From: Anaerolineae bacterium
GTDB taxonomy: Bacteria; Chloroflexota; Anaerolineae; Aggregatilineales; Phototrophicaceae
Assembly (NCBI GenBank): GCA_015492875.1
Contig: WGEI01000239.1
Coordinates: 1-20,206, forward strand
DNA: 20,206 nucleotides
Direction of reading: 5' to 3'
Positions 6,732 through 14,693 of this stretch are shown piece after piece. The notes beneath the pieces are model-generated. The model was given only the letters and a program-made list of their open reading frames with translations, was not told the DNA's origin and searched no databases. Position 1 is the stretch's first letter. Every line of letters starts with the position of its first letter. The position numbers were made by a program, and so were the translations under genes.

Positions 6732-7637
6732 ATGTCAGAAGATGGCTTTACCGGCACATTTCGTACCCGCCATTTAGCTATTGTCGGGTTGGGGTTGATG
6801 GGCGGCTCTTTAGCACTTGCATTGCGTCCACATATTGAAACCATTGTCGCCTGTGACCCCAATCCCGCTTCACGAGAGTATGCGCTCGCAAATGGCATTG
6901 TTGACGAAGCGACAGACGATTTGCGTGAGGCGGTCAGCGATGCCGAAACGGTGGTGATGGCGGCGCCTGTACGCACCATCATTCAACTCATTACAAACCG
7001 TATTGGAGCATATTTGCGCTCAAACACGTTGTTGATTGATATGGGCAGTACCAAACAGGATATTTGTGTTGCAATGGGGCATTTGCCCGTTGGGATACAT
7101 GCTATTGGCGGTCATCCTATGGCCGGGAAAGAGCGTAGTGGCATCGCTGCCGCTGATGCCGATTTGTATCGTGAGCGCCCCTTTGTGCTTTGCCCAACGC
7201 GCCGCACAACGCCTGCCACCCGATTGCGCGCGCTGTCTTTTGTAGAAGCCTTAGGCGCTGTGCCAATTGAGATGGATGCTTTACGCCATGACCGGGTTGT
7301 TGCCACTATCAGCCATTTGCCATATTTACTCAGCGTGACATTGGTGGCAACCGCTACCCACGAAGCACAGCAAGATGATGCCGTATGGCGGTTAGCGGCG
7401 AGTGGTTTTCGAGATATGAGCCGCTTATCGGGCAGCGATGTTCAGATGATTGGCGATATTTTGAGCACCAATACACAGGCCGTAGCGACTTTGCTCGCCG
7501 AGTTTCGGATGCAACTCGCCATGCTAGAAACGTTACTCATCTCGCGTGATGAGCGAAAGCTCGTTGACGCCCTGACACCTATCCGAGAAATGCGTTTGAA
7601 ATGGGCTGAAGAATATGAGCAAAAACGCACAATCTGA
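6732..7637 (+). CDS. tyrA: Prephenate dehydrogenase
   Basis: TyrA oxidatively decarboxylates prephenate to 4-hydroxyphenylpyruvate with NAD(P)+, committing carbon to tyrosine. The 301-residue protein has the Rossmann motif VGLGLMGGS (18-26), DMGSTK (103-108), GGHPMAG (126-132) and the catalytic-region pattern HDRVVATISHLPYLLS with H195. It stops after the helical dimerisation domain and lacks a C-terminal ACT domain. It begins one base after the aroF stop with no obvious ribosome site, so translation probably depends on reinitiation. Its 3' end overlaps aroA by 23 bases. Arogenate specificity (TyrAa) cannot be excluded from sequence. With aroH and aroF it forms the tyrosine arm of the attenuated operon. 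Confidence 0.95.
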   Translation: MSEDGFTGTFRTRHLAIVGLGLMGGSLALALRPHIETIVACDPNPASREYALANGIVDEATDDLREAVSDAETVVMAAPVRTIIQLITNRIGAYLRSNTLLIDMGSTKQDICVAMGHLPVGIHAIGGHPMAGKERSGIAAADADLYRERPFVLCPTRRTTPATRLRALSFVEALGAVPIEMDALRHDRVVATISHLPYLLSVTLVATATHEAQQDDAVWRLAASGFRDMSRLSGSDVQMIGDILSTNTQAVATLLAEFRMQLAMLETLLISRDERKLVDALTPIREMRLKWAEEYEQKRTI

Positions 7638-8940
7638 ACCTGAAACCTTGATTTTGAATCCAAGCGCTCCCCTAAGAGGGGTTGTTACTGTTCCCGGCGA
7701 TAAATCCATATCGCATCGTAGTGTGCTATTTAGCGCATTGGCTGATGGCGTTTCTCATGTTCATGGTTGGCTTGCCGCCGGCGATACTGAAGCTACGCTG
7801 AGTTGTGTTCAAGCCTTAGGTGTGAAGATTGAACGGCATGACGCCCACACACTGACCGTACACGGTGGCAAACTACAGAAACCAGCAGCCCCTTTGAATT
7901 TTGTCAATGCTGGTACAGGCATTCGTCTCGCTGCCGGCATTCTCGCTGGCCAACCCTTTGAAAGCACGCTTGATGGGAGTGCGCAATTACGCCGCCGCCC
8001 GATGAAGCGGATTATCCATCCTTTACAGATGATGGGGGCGAATATCAATGCTATTGACAACCGCGCCCCATTGCATATCAAACCCGCGCACTTGAGAGGC
8101 ATTCGGTATGCATTGCCTGTCGCCAGCGCGCAGGTAAAAAGCGCGGTGTTATTGGCTGGCCTTTTCGCATCTAATGCCACCATGATTGAAGAACCCGGCC
8201 CTGCCCGTGACCATACAGAGCGGATGCTTGCAGCGCTGGGGGTAGATATTGTTCGTGATGGCCGTCGCATCATCTTAAATCCGGGTCAGACCTTGCACCC
8301 TATTGATATTACTGTTCCCGCCGATTTCTCTTCAGCCGCTTTTCTCATTGTTGCGGCCACTATTGTGCCAGATAGCGCCATCACCATCACCAACGTCAAT
8401 CTCAATCCCACCCGCACCGGCCTTCTTGACGTGCTTCTAGAAATGGGCGCTGATATTGAAGTGCTTAACGAAAGCGAGCAAGCTGGCGAACCCGTTGGTG
8501 ATATCCGCGTGCGCCATGCAGCGTTAACAGGTGTTGAAGTTGGTGGCGAGACTGTTGTGCGCATGATTGATGAATTCCCTGTGTTTATGGTGGCCGCATT
8601 ATGTGCCGAAGGCCAGACGATTGTCCGCGATGCTGAAGAATTGCGTGTCAAAGAGACAGACCGCCTCGCCGTGATGACGCAAGAACTCTCAAAATTAGGG
8701 GCACAAATTACCGAAACTCCCGATGGCTTCCATATTGTAGGCGTACAATCCTTAGTTGGTGCTCATGTGGATGGGCATGATGATCATCGTGTCGCTATGA
8801 GCCTTGCAGTCGCTAGTTTAGTTGCTCAAGGCGAAACCATCTTGCATGATGCGCGTTGTGCAGCGGATTCTTTCCCCGGGTTCTACGAAACTTTAGCTCA
8901 GCTAGGCGCTCAACCTGTCGTTGGTGGAGAAAATTTATAG
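7615..8940 (+). CDS. aroA: 3-phosphoshikimate 1-carboxyvinyltransferase (EPSP synthase)
   Basis: AroA transfers the enolpyruvyl group of PEP to shikimate 3-phosphate, the sixth shikimate step. The protein has 441 residues in two inverse alpha/beta domains. Visible motifs are VPGDKSISHR with K30 and R35, NAGTGIR (98-104), the LRRRPM loop (125-130), SAQVKS (171-176), IDEFP with D319 and ELRVKETDR (342-350). The NAGTGIR loop keeps the glycine that accompanies glyphosate sensitivity in class I enzymes, but class cannot be settled by eye. Its ATG lies inside tyrA (23-base overlap) with only a weak GAAG upstream, so it is translationally coupled. It ends 241 bases before aroE, the longest break inside the aro block. 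Confidence 0.97.
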   Translation: MSKNAQSEPETLILNPSAPLRGVVTVPGDKSISHRSVLFSALADGVSHVHGWLAAGDTEATLSCVQALGVKIERHDAHTLTVHGGKLQKPAAPLNFVNAGTGIRLAAGILAGQPFESTLDGSAQLRRRPMKRIIHPLQMMGANINAIDNRAPLHIKPAHLRGIRYALPVASAQVKSAVLLAGLFASNATMIEEPGPARDHTERMLAALGVDIVRDGRRIILNPGQTLHPIDITVPADFSSAAFLIVAATIVPDSAITITNVNLNPTRTGLLDVLLEMGADIEVLNESEQAGEPVGDIRVRHAALTGVEVGGETVVRMIDEFPVFMVAALCAEGQTIVRDAEELRVKETDRLAVMTQELSKLGAQITETPDGFHIVGVQSLVGAHVDGHDDHRVAMSLAVASLVAQGETILHDARCAADSFPGFYETLAQLGAQPVVGGENL

Positions 8941-8958
8941 CTTGTCAGGTGTACGCGC

Positions 8959-8964
8959 TATAAT
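8959..8964 (+). promoter_or_regulatory. Perfect -10 hexamer after aroA (possible internal promoter)
   Basis: TATAAT occurs 18 bases after the aroA stop. The only -35-like hexamer, TTGTCA (8942-8947), is 11 bases away, too close for a standard promoter, and no extended -10 TG is present. If used, transcription would start near 8971, 31 bases before the small ORF. Treat it as a weak candidate. Confidence 0.3.
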
Positions 8965-9001
8965 CGGTTATGTGCTAACAGTGTTCAAATAGAGGGTTTT
9001 T

Positions 9002-9166
9002 ATGATACTCGCTGCTGAGCGGCGTACTTCTAGAAAAGCCAACGTCAGTTGGTCAACCTATGGGTGCACCCGTGTTCGCGTTGTGTGCCCGATTTTACTG
9101 ATGTTGCCGTTGGCGAAGTTGGTTCTGAAGCGCAAGCTCCGCGAGCAATTTGTACCCCGAAAATGA
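9002..9166 (+). CDS. Small basic ORF of unknown function between aroA and aroE (54 aa)
   Basis: This open frame of 54 codons starts with ATG after a good AGAGGG ribosome site (8991-8996, 5-base spacing) and ends 15 bases before aroE. I do not recognise the product. It is rich in Arg and Lys at both ends, has cysteines at 22 and 30, a short hydrophobic stretch CPILLMLPLA (30-39), and then a basic helix-like tail ending VPRK. It could be a small membrane-associated or nucleic-acid-binding protein. It uses some codons that are uncommon in its neighbours (AGA, ATA, CGG), which argues against a long-established gene. Alternatively the region may be a structured leader of aroE: CCAAC-GTCA-GTTGG and GGGTGCACCC palindromes lie inside the ORF. 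Function unassigned. Confidence 0.4.
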   Translation: MILAAERRTSRKANVSWSTYGCTRVRVVCPILLMLPLAKLVLKRKLREQFVPRK

Positions 9167-9181
9167 TATAAGCGAGGTGAT

Positions 9182-10012
9182 ATGCATAAAGTTGGGATTA
9201 TCGGTTGGCCAATAGAACATAGCCTAAGCCCCATCATGCACAACGCGGCATTTCGTGCGTTGGGTATGAATGATTGGCAATATGACGCCATGCCTATCCC
9301 CCCCGATATTGTGCATTACGGCATTATTCAGCCGCAACGACATGGCTATATTGGCCTGAATGTGACAATCCCACATAAAGAGGCGGTGATGTTCTATGTC
9401 AAGCCAGATGAAGTTGCCCGCGCCATCGGGGCGGTAAATACCGTTGATTTACGGGGAGAACCCATCGGCACAAATACCGATGTCATTGGCTTCATTGAGG
9501 ATTTGCGTGCCCATGATGTTCATCTCAAGGGTGCGCGTGTCGTTGTGCTAGGCGCGGGGGGCGCAGCTCGTGCCGCAGTTTATGGCCTATCACGTGAAGG
9601 GGCACAGGTTGTCGTGGTGAACCGCACTAAAGTGCGCGCTCAAGAGATGGTTGCAAATCTATCGTTGAATGGGGGCGTTCAAGGTGTCAAGGTACAAACG
9701 CTTGATGAAGCGGTCGAGCAACCTGTTGACCTTATCGTCAATTGCACGCCTGTGGGGATGTGGCCAAATACCGAAGCAACCCCTTGGATTGATGGCGTAC
9801 CTTTCCCTAAAGGCGTCACGGTGTATGACATGGTATATCGCCCAGAAGTCACCCAATTGATGCGACAGGTAGAACAACACGGCGGTAGGGCGATTGGTGG
9901 CTTAGGGATGTTGGTGCGTCAAGGGGCTGTGGCGTTTAAGCTGTGGACGGGGCGTGATGCGCCCTTAGATGTTATGTTTACTGTGCTTAAAGAGGCACTT
10001 CAAGCGCGTTGA
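9182..10012 (+). CDS. aroE: Shikimate dehydrogenase
   Basis: AroE reduces 3-dehydroshikimate to shikimate with NADPH, the fourth shikimate step. The 276-residue protein shows the substrate serines S14 and S16 in HSLSP, NVTIPHK with catalytic K66, TNTD with D100, the nucleotide loop GAGGAAR (124-130), VVNRT after the next strand, NCTPVGM, and GGLGMLVRQGAVAF near the C terminus. Length and order fit the AroE family, as opposed to the quinate/shikimate YdiB branch. GAGGTGA (9174-9180) immediately precedes the ATG. Placed between aroA and aroC, it belongs to the chorismate-making block. A terminator-like hairpin follows it. Confidence 0.97.
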   Translation: MHKVGIIGWPIEHSLSPIMHNAAFRALGMNDWQYDAMPIPPDIVHYGIIQPQRHGYIGLNVTIPHKEAVMFYVKPDEVARAIGAVNTVDLRGEPIGTNTDVIGFIEDLRAHDVHLKGARVVVLGAGGAARAAVYGLSREGAQVVVVNRTKVRAQEMVANLSLNGGVQGVKVQTLDEAVEQPVDLIVNCTPVGMWPNTEATPWIDGVPFPKGVTVYDMVYRPEVTQLMRQVEQHGGRAIGGLGMLVRQGAVAFKLWTGRDAPLDVMFTVLKEALQAR

Positions 10013-10040
10013 TAGGGTTTGTATTGTTCAAGTCATAGAC

Positions 10041-10071
10041 TGGGCGAGTATGTCACAACTCGCCCACTTTT
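10041..10071 (+). terminator. Terminator-like hairpin between aroE and aroC
   Basis: TGGGCGAGT (10041-10049) and ACTCGCCCA (10058-10066) are perfect nine-base complements with an eight-base loop, followed after one C by four T (10068-10071). It lies in the 76-base gap before aroC, in the same orientation. The T run is short, so it may be a partial terminator, an mRNA processing or stabilising stem, or a regulatory element. No leader ORF with biased codons is seen before it. Confidence 0.55.
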
Positions 10072-10088
10072 ATGGAAAGATGAGGAAG

Positions 10089-11270
10089 ATGATACGATTT
10101 CTCACAGCTGGCGAAAGCCATGGGCCAATGTTAACTACAATTATCGAGGGGCTGCCAGCAGGGCTACCGTTGGATGTTGATGCGATTAACTATGAACTTG
10201 CCCGCCGCCAGAAAGGGTATGGCTCTGGTGGACGAATGCAGATTGAGAAGGATAAAGTTCGGATAACTTCGGGCGTGATGAATGGGCTAACGACTGGCAG
10301 TCCATTAGCCATGATTGTAGAAAATCGTGATTTTAAAAATTGGCGAGAGCGCGATATTCCCCCTATTACCACGCCACGACCCGGCCACGCTGATTTGACT
10401 GGTGCTGTTAAATATGGCTATCGCGAGTTGCGCCTAGCACTAGAGCGCGCTAGTGCCCGTGAAACGACCATGCGAGTTGCGATTGGTGCGGTTTGCCGTC
10501 AGCTGTTGGCGGAATTTGGTGTCAACATTGGCGGTTATGTGGTGCAAATTGGGCAAGCCGCTGTGCACTATGATGATTACACTCCGCAAGTTTTAGCGGA
10601 ACGGGCACGTCTAGCGGAAAGTAATGATGTGCGCTGCCCAGATGCCGCTGTTGCAGAACAGATGCGCGAGGCCATTCGGCAGGCCAAAATCGACAAAGAC
10701 ACATTAGGCGGTGTATTCGAGGTTGTGGCGTGGCATGTGCCGCCGGGATTAGGCTCTCATGTGCATTGGGATAGGAAATTGGATGCCCGTATTCTCGCTG
10801 CGATGGTGAGCATTCAAGCGATGAAGGGCGCAGAGCTAGGCCACGCTTTCGAAAATGCTGGCAAACGCGGTAGCGAAGTGCATGATGAAATCATCCGCGA
10901 TGAAGATGGCCATTTATATCGTAAGACCAATCGGGCTGGCGGCCTTGAGGGTGGCATCACCACTGGTGAGCCAATTATTGTTCGTGTCGCTATGAAGCCG
11001 ATTTCCACCGTGCTAAAAGCGTTGCAATCGGTCAATCTTGCCACAGGTGAACCAGCACCAACAACCTATGAGCGTAGCGATTTTTGTGCAACGCCGCGTG
11101 CTGTTCCTATTGGCGAGGCCATGCTTGCTATTGTGCTGGCGGATGCCCTAGTCGAGAAACTCGGCGGCGATAGTATCGAAGAGATGCGCCCTCGCTTTGA
11201 GGCTTTACGCCGCAATCATCTTGATGATTTGCCAATGGACAATACACTTTGGCGCTTTGGTTATGAATAA
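10089..11270 (+). CDS. aroC: Chorismate synthase
   Basis: AroC eliminates phosphate from EPSP to make chorismate, using reduced FMN; it is the last shared step. The frame is open back to 9969, but homology begins at MIRFLTAGESHGP. ATG 10089 has GGAAAG (10074-10079) nine bases upstream, giving 393 residues, typical of the long Gram-positive/actinobacterial form. Motifs are GESHGP with H11, RRQKGYGSGGRM, TPRPGHAD with H100, and RASARETTMRVAIGA (120-134). The strong hairpin at 10041-10066 sits within the spurious upstream extension, which supports the downstream start. The stop overlaps aroK by eight bases. Confidence 0.96.
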   Translation: MIRFLTAGESHGPMLTTIIEGLPAGLPLDVDAINYELARRQKGYGSGGRMQIEKDKVRITSGVMNGLTTGSPLAMIVENRDFKNWRERDIPPITTPRPGHADLTGAVKYGYRELRLALERASARETTMRVAIGAVCRQLLAEFGVNIGGYVVQIGQAAVHYDDYTPQVLAERARLAESNDVRCPDAAVAEQMREAIRQAKIDKDTLGGVFEVVAWHVPPGLGSHVHWDRKLDARILAAMVSIQAMKGAELGHAFENAGKRGSEVHDEIIRDEDGHLYRKTNRAGGLEGGITTGEPIIVRVAMKPISTVLKALQSVNLATGEPAPTTYERSDFCATPRAVPIGEAMLAIVLADALVEKLGGDSIEEMRPRFEALRRNHLDDLPMDNTLWRFGYE

Positions 11271-11763
11271 TCGCAATATCGTCATCACAGGTTTTATGGG
11301 AACAGGAAAATCGACTGTCAGCCCGCTTGTTGCGGAGATGCTGAAGCGTCTGTTCATCGAAACTGATGCCGAAATCGAACGCCGCGCTGGTTTATCGATA
11401 CCCCAAATTTTCGCACAACAGGGCGAAGCGGCTTTTCGTCAAATGGAACGGGCGCTATGTGAAGAACTATCCGCACAACAAGGATTAGTTATTTCAACGG
11501 GGGGCGGCACATTGATTGATGATGTGAACCGCGTCTTGATGTTGAAATCTGGCTTTGTTGTCTGCCTGAACGCCTCTTTAGCTATCCTTGAGCGCCGCTT
11601 GAATGCCTCGTCTAACCGCCCGCTTGCATCAGAGTGGCGACAACGCCTAGCGCAACGAGAAGCGATATACCGCACCATACCATATCAAATTGATACATCT
11701 GACCTTTCCCCCCACGAAATTGCACAGGAGATAATCCATCTATGGCGGAACGCATCACAGTAA
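11263..11763 (+). CDS. aroK: Shikimate kinase
   Basis: AroK phosphorylates shikimate at O3 using ATP, the fifth shikimate step. ATG 11263, within the end of aroC, gives 166 residues, normal for the family; the longer open frame back to 11197 would run through the 3' end of aroC and is rejected. Visible are the Walker A loop GFMGTGKST (10-18), the substrate Asp D35 in ETDAEIE, the FR pair with R59, STGGGT (79-83, shikimate-binding GGG), and the lid arginine R119 in NRPL. The canonical DTD of the second motif is ETD. The 3' end overlaps aroB by 22 bases, so aroC, aroK and aroB are translated as a coupled unit. Confidence 0.95.
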   Translation: MNNRNIVITGFMGTGKSTVSPLVAEMLKRLFIETDAEIERRAGLSIPQIFAQQGEAAFRQMERALCEELSAQQGLVISTGGGTLIDDVNRVLMLKSGFVVCLNASLAILERRLNASSNRPLASEWRQRLAQREAIYRTIPYQIDTSDLSPHEIAQEIIHLWRNASQ

Positions 11764-12776
11764 CAGCGCCCGATGGCCAAAATTACCCGATAGTTATCGC
11801 AAGCGGTCTCTTATCACATGTCCGCGACTGGCTAGGGGATGGGCGCTGCGTCGTCATCACAAACACAACTGTTGCGCCTTTGTATGGTCAACCTCTAGCC
11901 GAAGACCTACAATCCCCGCTCATTACTATGCCTGATGGCGAACAATATAAAAACCTCGATACTGTAGCTCAGCTATATGCTGACCTTGTAGCAACTGGTG
12001 CAGACCGCCATACGACGGTTATTGCTTTGGGCGGTGGTGTCGTGGGGGATACCGCTGGTTTTGTTGCTGCCACTTATATGCGCGGGGTGCGTTTAGTACA
12101 GATACCCACTACATTGCTTGCGATGGTTGATAGCAGTGTAGGGGGGAAAGTCGGCGTGGATTTACCGCAGGGGAAAAATCTTGTTGGCGCGTTCAAGCAA
12201 CCCGCTGCTGTTCTCATTGACCCCGAAGTGCTATCTACACTGCCTGACGAACAATGGCGCTGTGGCATGGCGGAAATCATCAAGCACGGCCTGATAGCCG
12301 ACCAGACTTTGCTTGATACTGGTTTGCATTGTCTTGAGCGAGCCGCTGAATTAGTTCGTCGAGCGGTACAAGTCAAGGTGGATATTGTTGAAGCCGACCC
12401 CTATGAGCAAAACATCCGCGCGCACTTGAACTTAGGGCATACTTTTGGCCATGCGATTGAGCAAGTCACTGGTTATGCTTGGTTGCATGGCGAAGCGGTG
12501 GGTGTGGGGCTATTGGCTGCGGCGAAGCTTTCGCACCGTCTCGGCTTATGCGATGCCGCCCTCATTGAAAAAGTGGAGGGTATTTTGAGGCACACGGGTT
12601 TGCCTGTGCGATTGGACAAACTAGGGCCTGAAGCGCTTTATCGTGCGATGCGTACCGATAAAAAATGGAGAGATGGGATTTCTCGTTTTGTTGTGTTGCG
12701 CGATGTTGGCGATGTCGTTATTGTTGAGGGAGTAGAAGAACAAGCGGTGTTGGCCACACTGCGCGAATTACAGTAG
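11742..12776 (+). CDS. aroB: 3-dehydroquinate synthase
   Basis: AroB cyclises DAHP to 3-dehydroquinate, the second shikimate step, using NAD+ and a divalent metal. The 344-residue protein has DGEQYKN, the NAD-binding GGGVVGD (97-103), PTTLLAMVDSSVGGK with D130 and K136, the second lysine K145 in GKNLVGAF, and metal ligands E178 (GMAEIIKHG), H233 (LGHTFGHA) and H249 (LHGEAVG). All catalytic positions are present. An AGGAG ribosome site lies inside aroK at 11726-11730. The stop is nine bases from aroQ. Confidence 0.97.
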   Translation: MAERITVTAPDGQNYPIVIASGLLSHVRDWLGDGRCVVITNTTVAPLYGQPLAEDLQSPLITMPDGEQYKNLDTVAQLYADLVATGADRHTTVIALGGGVVGDTAGFVAATYMRGVRLVQIPTTLLAMVDSSVGGKVGVDLPQGKNLVGAFKQPAAVLIDPEVLSTLPDEQWRCGMAEIIKHGLIADQTLLDTGLHCLERAAELVRRAVQVKVDIVEADPYEQNIRAHLNLGHTFGHAIEQVTGYAWLHGEAVGVGLLAAAKLSHRLGLCDAALIEKVEGILRHTGLPVRLDKLGPEALYRAMRTDKKWRDGISRFVVLRDVGDVVIVEGVEEQAVLATLRELQ

Positions 12777-12785
12777 GGGTGAGAG

Positions 12786-13244
12786 ATGACAACAACCCAT
12801 ATCTTGCTATTACATGGCCCAAACCTCAATCTTTTAGGCACACGTGAGCCTGAAGTTTATGGCTCAATGACCTTAGATGACATTAATGACGCCTGCCGCG
12901 ACCATGTGAAATCCCAAAAAGTGGAGTTACGCATTCAACAATCCAACCACGAAGGCGAGCTGATTGATATGTTACATATCAGCCGCAATTGGGCTGATGG
13001 CGTTGTGTTCAATCCTGGTGCTTATACCCATACTTCTGTGGCATTGCGCGATGCTATCAGCGCCATAAACCTACCTGTCGTCGAAGTGCATTTATCCAAT
13101 ATCCATGCCCGCGAATCATTCCGCCAAAACTCATTGCTAGCGCCAGTCTGTATTGGCCAGATAAGCGGTTTTGGTTGGCGTAGTTACTTGCTAGGTCTTA
13201 CGGCACTGCTGGGGCATTTAGGGCGGTTGAGTGCAGGAGCTTAG
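12786..13244 (+). CDS. aroQ: 3-dehydroquinate dehydratase, type II
   Basis: This enzyme dehydrates 3-dehydroquinate to 3-dehydroshikimate, the third shikimate step. It is the small dodecameric type II form, not the type I AroD barrel. In 152 residues it shows LLLHGPNLNLLGTREP with the conserved R20, catalytic tyrosine Y25 in VYG, NPGAYTHTSVALRDA (76-90), and VEVHLSNIHARESFR with H102. A GGGGTGAG ribosome site spans the aroB stop. It closes the pathway block: with aroF, B, E, K, A and C all seven steps to chorismate lie in this window. A weak AACCG/CGGTT stem follows it, which is not convincing as a terminator. Confidence 0.97.
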   Translation: MTTTHILLLHGPNLNLLGTREPEVYGSMTLDDINDACRDHVKSQKVELRIQQSNHEGELIDMLHISRNWADGVVFNPGAYTHTSVALRDAISAINLPVVEVHLSNIHARESFRQNSLLAPVCIGQISGFGWRSYLLGLTALLGHLGRLSAGA

Positions 13245-13355
13245 AAAACCGTACAAATGAGCCGGTTGAATTTTGTCTATCTTGACTGTGTACCTAGTGC
13301 TTACGGGTTTTTATAGTGATATGTGTTTACAGACTGGTCAAAAGGGCAAAATGGC

Positions 13356-14693
13356 ATGAGTACACTGACACGGCAAAACATTCTCAGCATAATTAAAAGC
13401 GAAGGTGTGCGTTTTATTGACCTGTGGTTTACCGACATTATCGGTATTGTCAAAAGCGTAACGATACCCGCGACTGAAATAGAGAATGTGCTGGATAATG
13501 GCTCACATTTTGATGGCTCATCTATCGAAGGGTTTGCCCGTGTCGCCGAAAGTGATATGGTGCTTTGGCCAGACTTAAACACCTTTGCCATTTTGCCGTG
13601 GACGCCCGCTGATGAACGTGTAGCGCGCCTTATCTGCACGGTTTATACCCCAACTGGTGAGCCTTTTATTGGTGACCCCCGCACCGCACTTATTCGCAAC
13701 CTTCAACAGGCAGAAGCTGAAGGTTATACCTTTAAGACGGGGATGGAGCTGGAATTTTTCCTATTCCCCCGCGATGCTCAAGGTAAACCTATAATTTGCC
13801 CTCCTGCCGATGACTATGCCGCCTACTTTGATATGTCCCCAGAGAAAATTCAATCGATACGCCGTAAGATGCTCGCTACTTTGGCAGAGATGGGGATTAA
13901 AGCGGATTCAGTGCATTCTGAGATTGGTTATGGCCAGCATGAAATTGATTTCCAATATAGTGATGCCTTAGATACAGCCGATAACATCTTGACCGCTCGT
14001 ATCGTTATTCGCACCATCGCTCGCCAACATGGCCTTCATTGCACATTTATGCCGCGCCCATCTAACGAGTTTCCGGGGTCCGGTATGCACACTCACCAAA
14101 GCCTTCATGACCCTGCGACAGGTGAAAATGTTTTTGTTGATACCAGTGATGAGTATAACCTTTCCATTACCGCGCGGCGCTTTCTTGCGGGGCAGTTAGC
14201 TCACGCGCGTGCTATGTGCGCTATTCTTGCGCCGTTGGTGAACTCATATAAGCGCTTGGGTACGAGTTTTGAAGCGCCAACAAATGTCACATGGGCGCAC
14301 GTTAATCGCGCTGCACTGATTCGCGTGCCAAGCACGGCACCAGGGAAAGAGTCGCATACCCGTTTAGAACTGCGTTGCCCAGACCCTAGTGCCAACCCTT
14401 ATTTAGCTATGTTGGTTATGCTAGCTGGAGGCATGGATGGTATTCACAATGAAACATCGCTGGCTGAGCCATTAGAAGAATCCGTTGTCCCTAGAGGGCG
14501 TCCAAGACGAATAGCGGTACTGCCAACTTCCTTAGGTGAAGCATTAGAGGCTCTGCGTGAAGATGACGTTATTATGAATGCGCTTGGTCCATATATCAGC
14601 GATCGTTACTTAGAAGCGAAACGGCAAGAGTTCGCCGCCTATAGTCGGCAAGTGACAAGTTGGGAGTTGGATAACTATCTTTCGCGCTTCTAA
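13356..14693 (+). CDS. glnA: Glutamine synthetase, type I-alpha
   Basis: It makes glutamine from glutamate, ammonia and ATP. A frame opens at GTG 13323, but ATG 13356 has AGGG (13343-13346) nine bases upstream and matches the usual N terminus, giving 445 residues. Motifs are FDGSSIEGFARVAESDM (52-68), the metal site MELEFFLF with E131 and E133, SEIGYGQHEID (188-198), GSGMHTHQSL with H245, NSYKRLG and ELRCPDPSANPYLA (338-351). It lacks the region around the adenylylated tyrosine of type I-beta enzymes, so adenylylation control is unlikely; feedback by glutamine or GlnR-like control is known for other I-alpha enzymes but no operator is seen here. Its stop overlaps the lysC stop on the other strand. 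Glutamine feeds anthranilate synthesis, but the link to the aro block is only positional. Confidence 0.95.
   Translation: MSTLTRQNILSIIKSEGVRFIDLWFTDIIGIVKSVTIPATEIENVLDNGSHFDGSSIEGFARVAESDMVLWPDLNTFAILPWTPADERVARLICTVYTPTGEPFIGDPRTALIRNLQQAEAEGYTFKTGMELEFFLFPRDAQGKPIICPPADDYAAYFDMSPEKIQSIRRKMLATLAEMGIKADSVHSEIGYGQHEIDFQYSDALDTADNILTARIVIRTIARQHGLHCTFMPRPSNEFPGSGMHTHQSLHDPATGENVFVDTSDEYNLSITARRFLAGQLAHARAMCAILAPLVNSYKRLGTSFEAPTNVTWAHVNRAALIRVPSTAPGKESHTRLELRCPDPSANPYLAMLVMLAGGMDGIHNETSLAEPLEESVVPRGRPRRIAVLPTSLGEALEALREDDVIMNALGPYISDRYLEAKRQEFAAYSRQVTSWELDNYLSRF

Noticed and set aside
9969..10088. 40-residue N-terminal extension of aroC overlapping aroE
   Set aside because: Chorismate synthases begin at MIRFLTAGESHG; the extension covers the end of aroE and the 10041-10066 hairpin.
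11197..11262. Longer start for shikimate kinase inside aroC
   Set aside because: The Walker A loop sits about ten residues after ATG 11263, the family norm; the extra residues are aroC sequence in another frame.
13247..13275. AACCG/CGGTT stem after aroQ as a terminator
   Set aside because: Only five pairs with an 11-base loop and a poor T run; too weak to call.
13282..13317. TTGACT and TATAGT as a glnA promoter
   Set aside because: Spacing is 24 bases, outside the usable range; no other pair with normal spacing was found.
13323..13355. GTG start for glnA at 13323
   Set aside because: No ribosome site in front, and the added residues lie beyond the usual glutamine synthetase N terminus.
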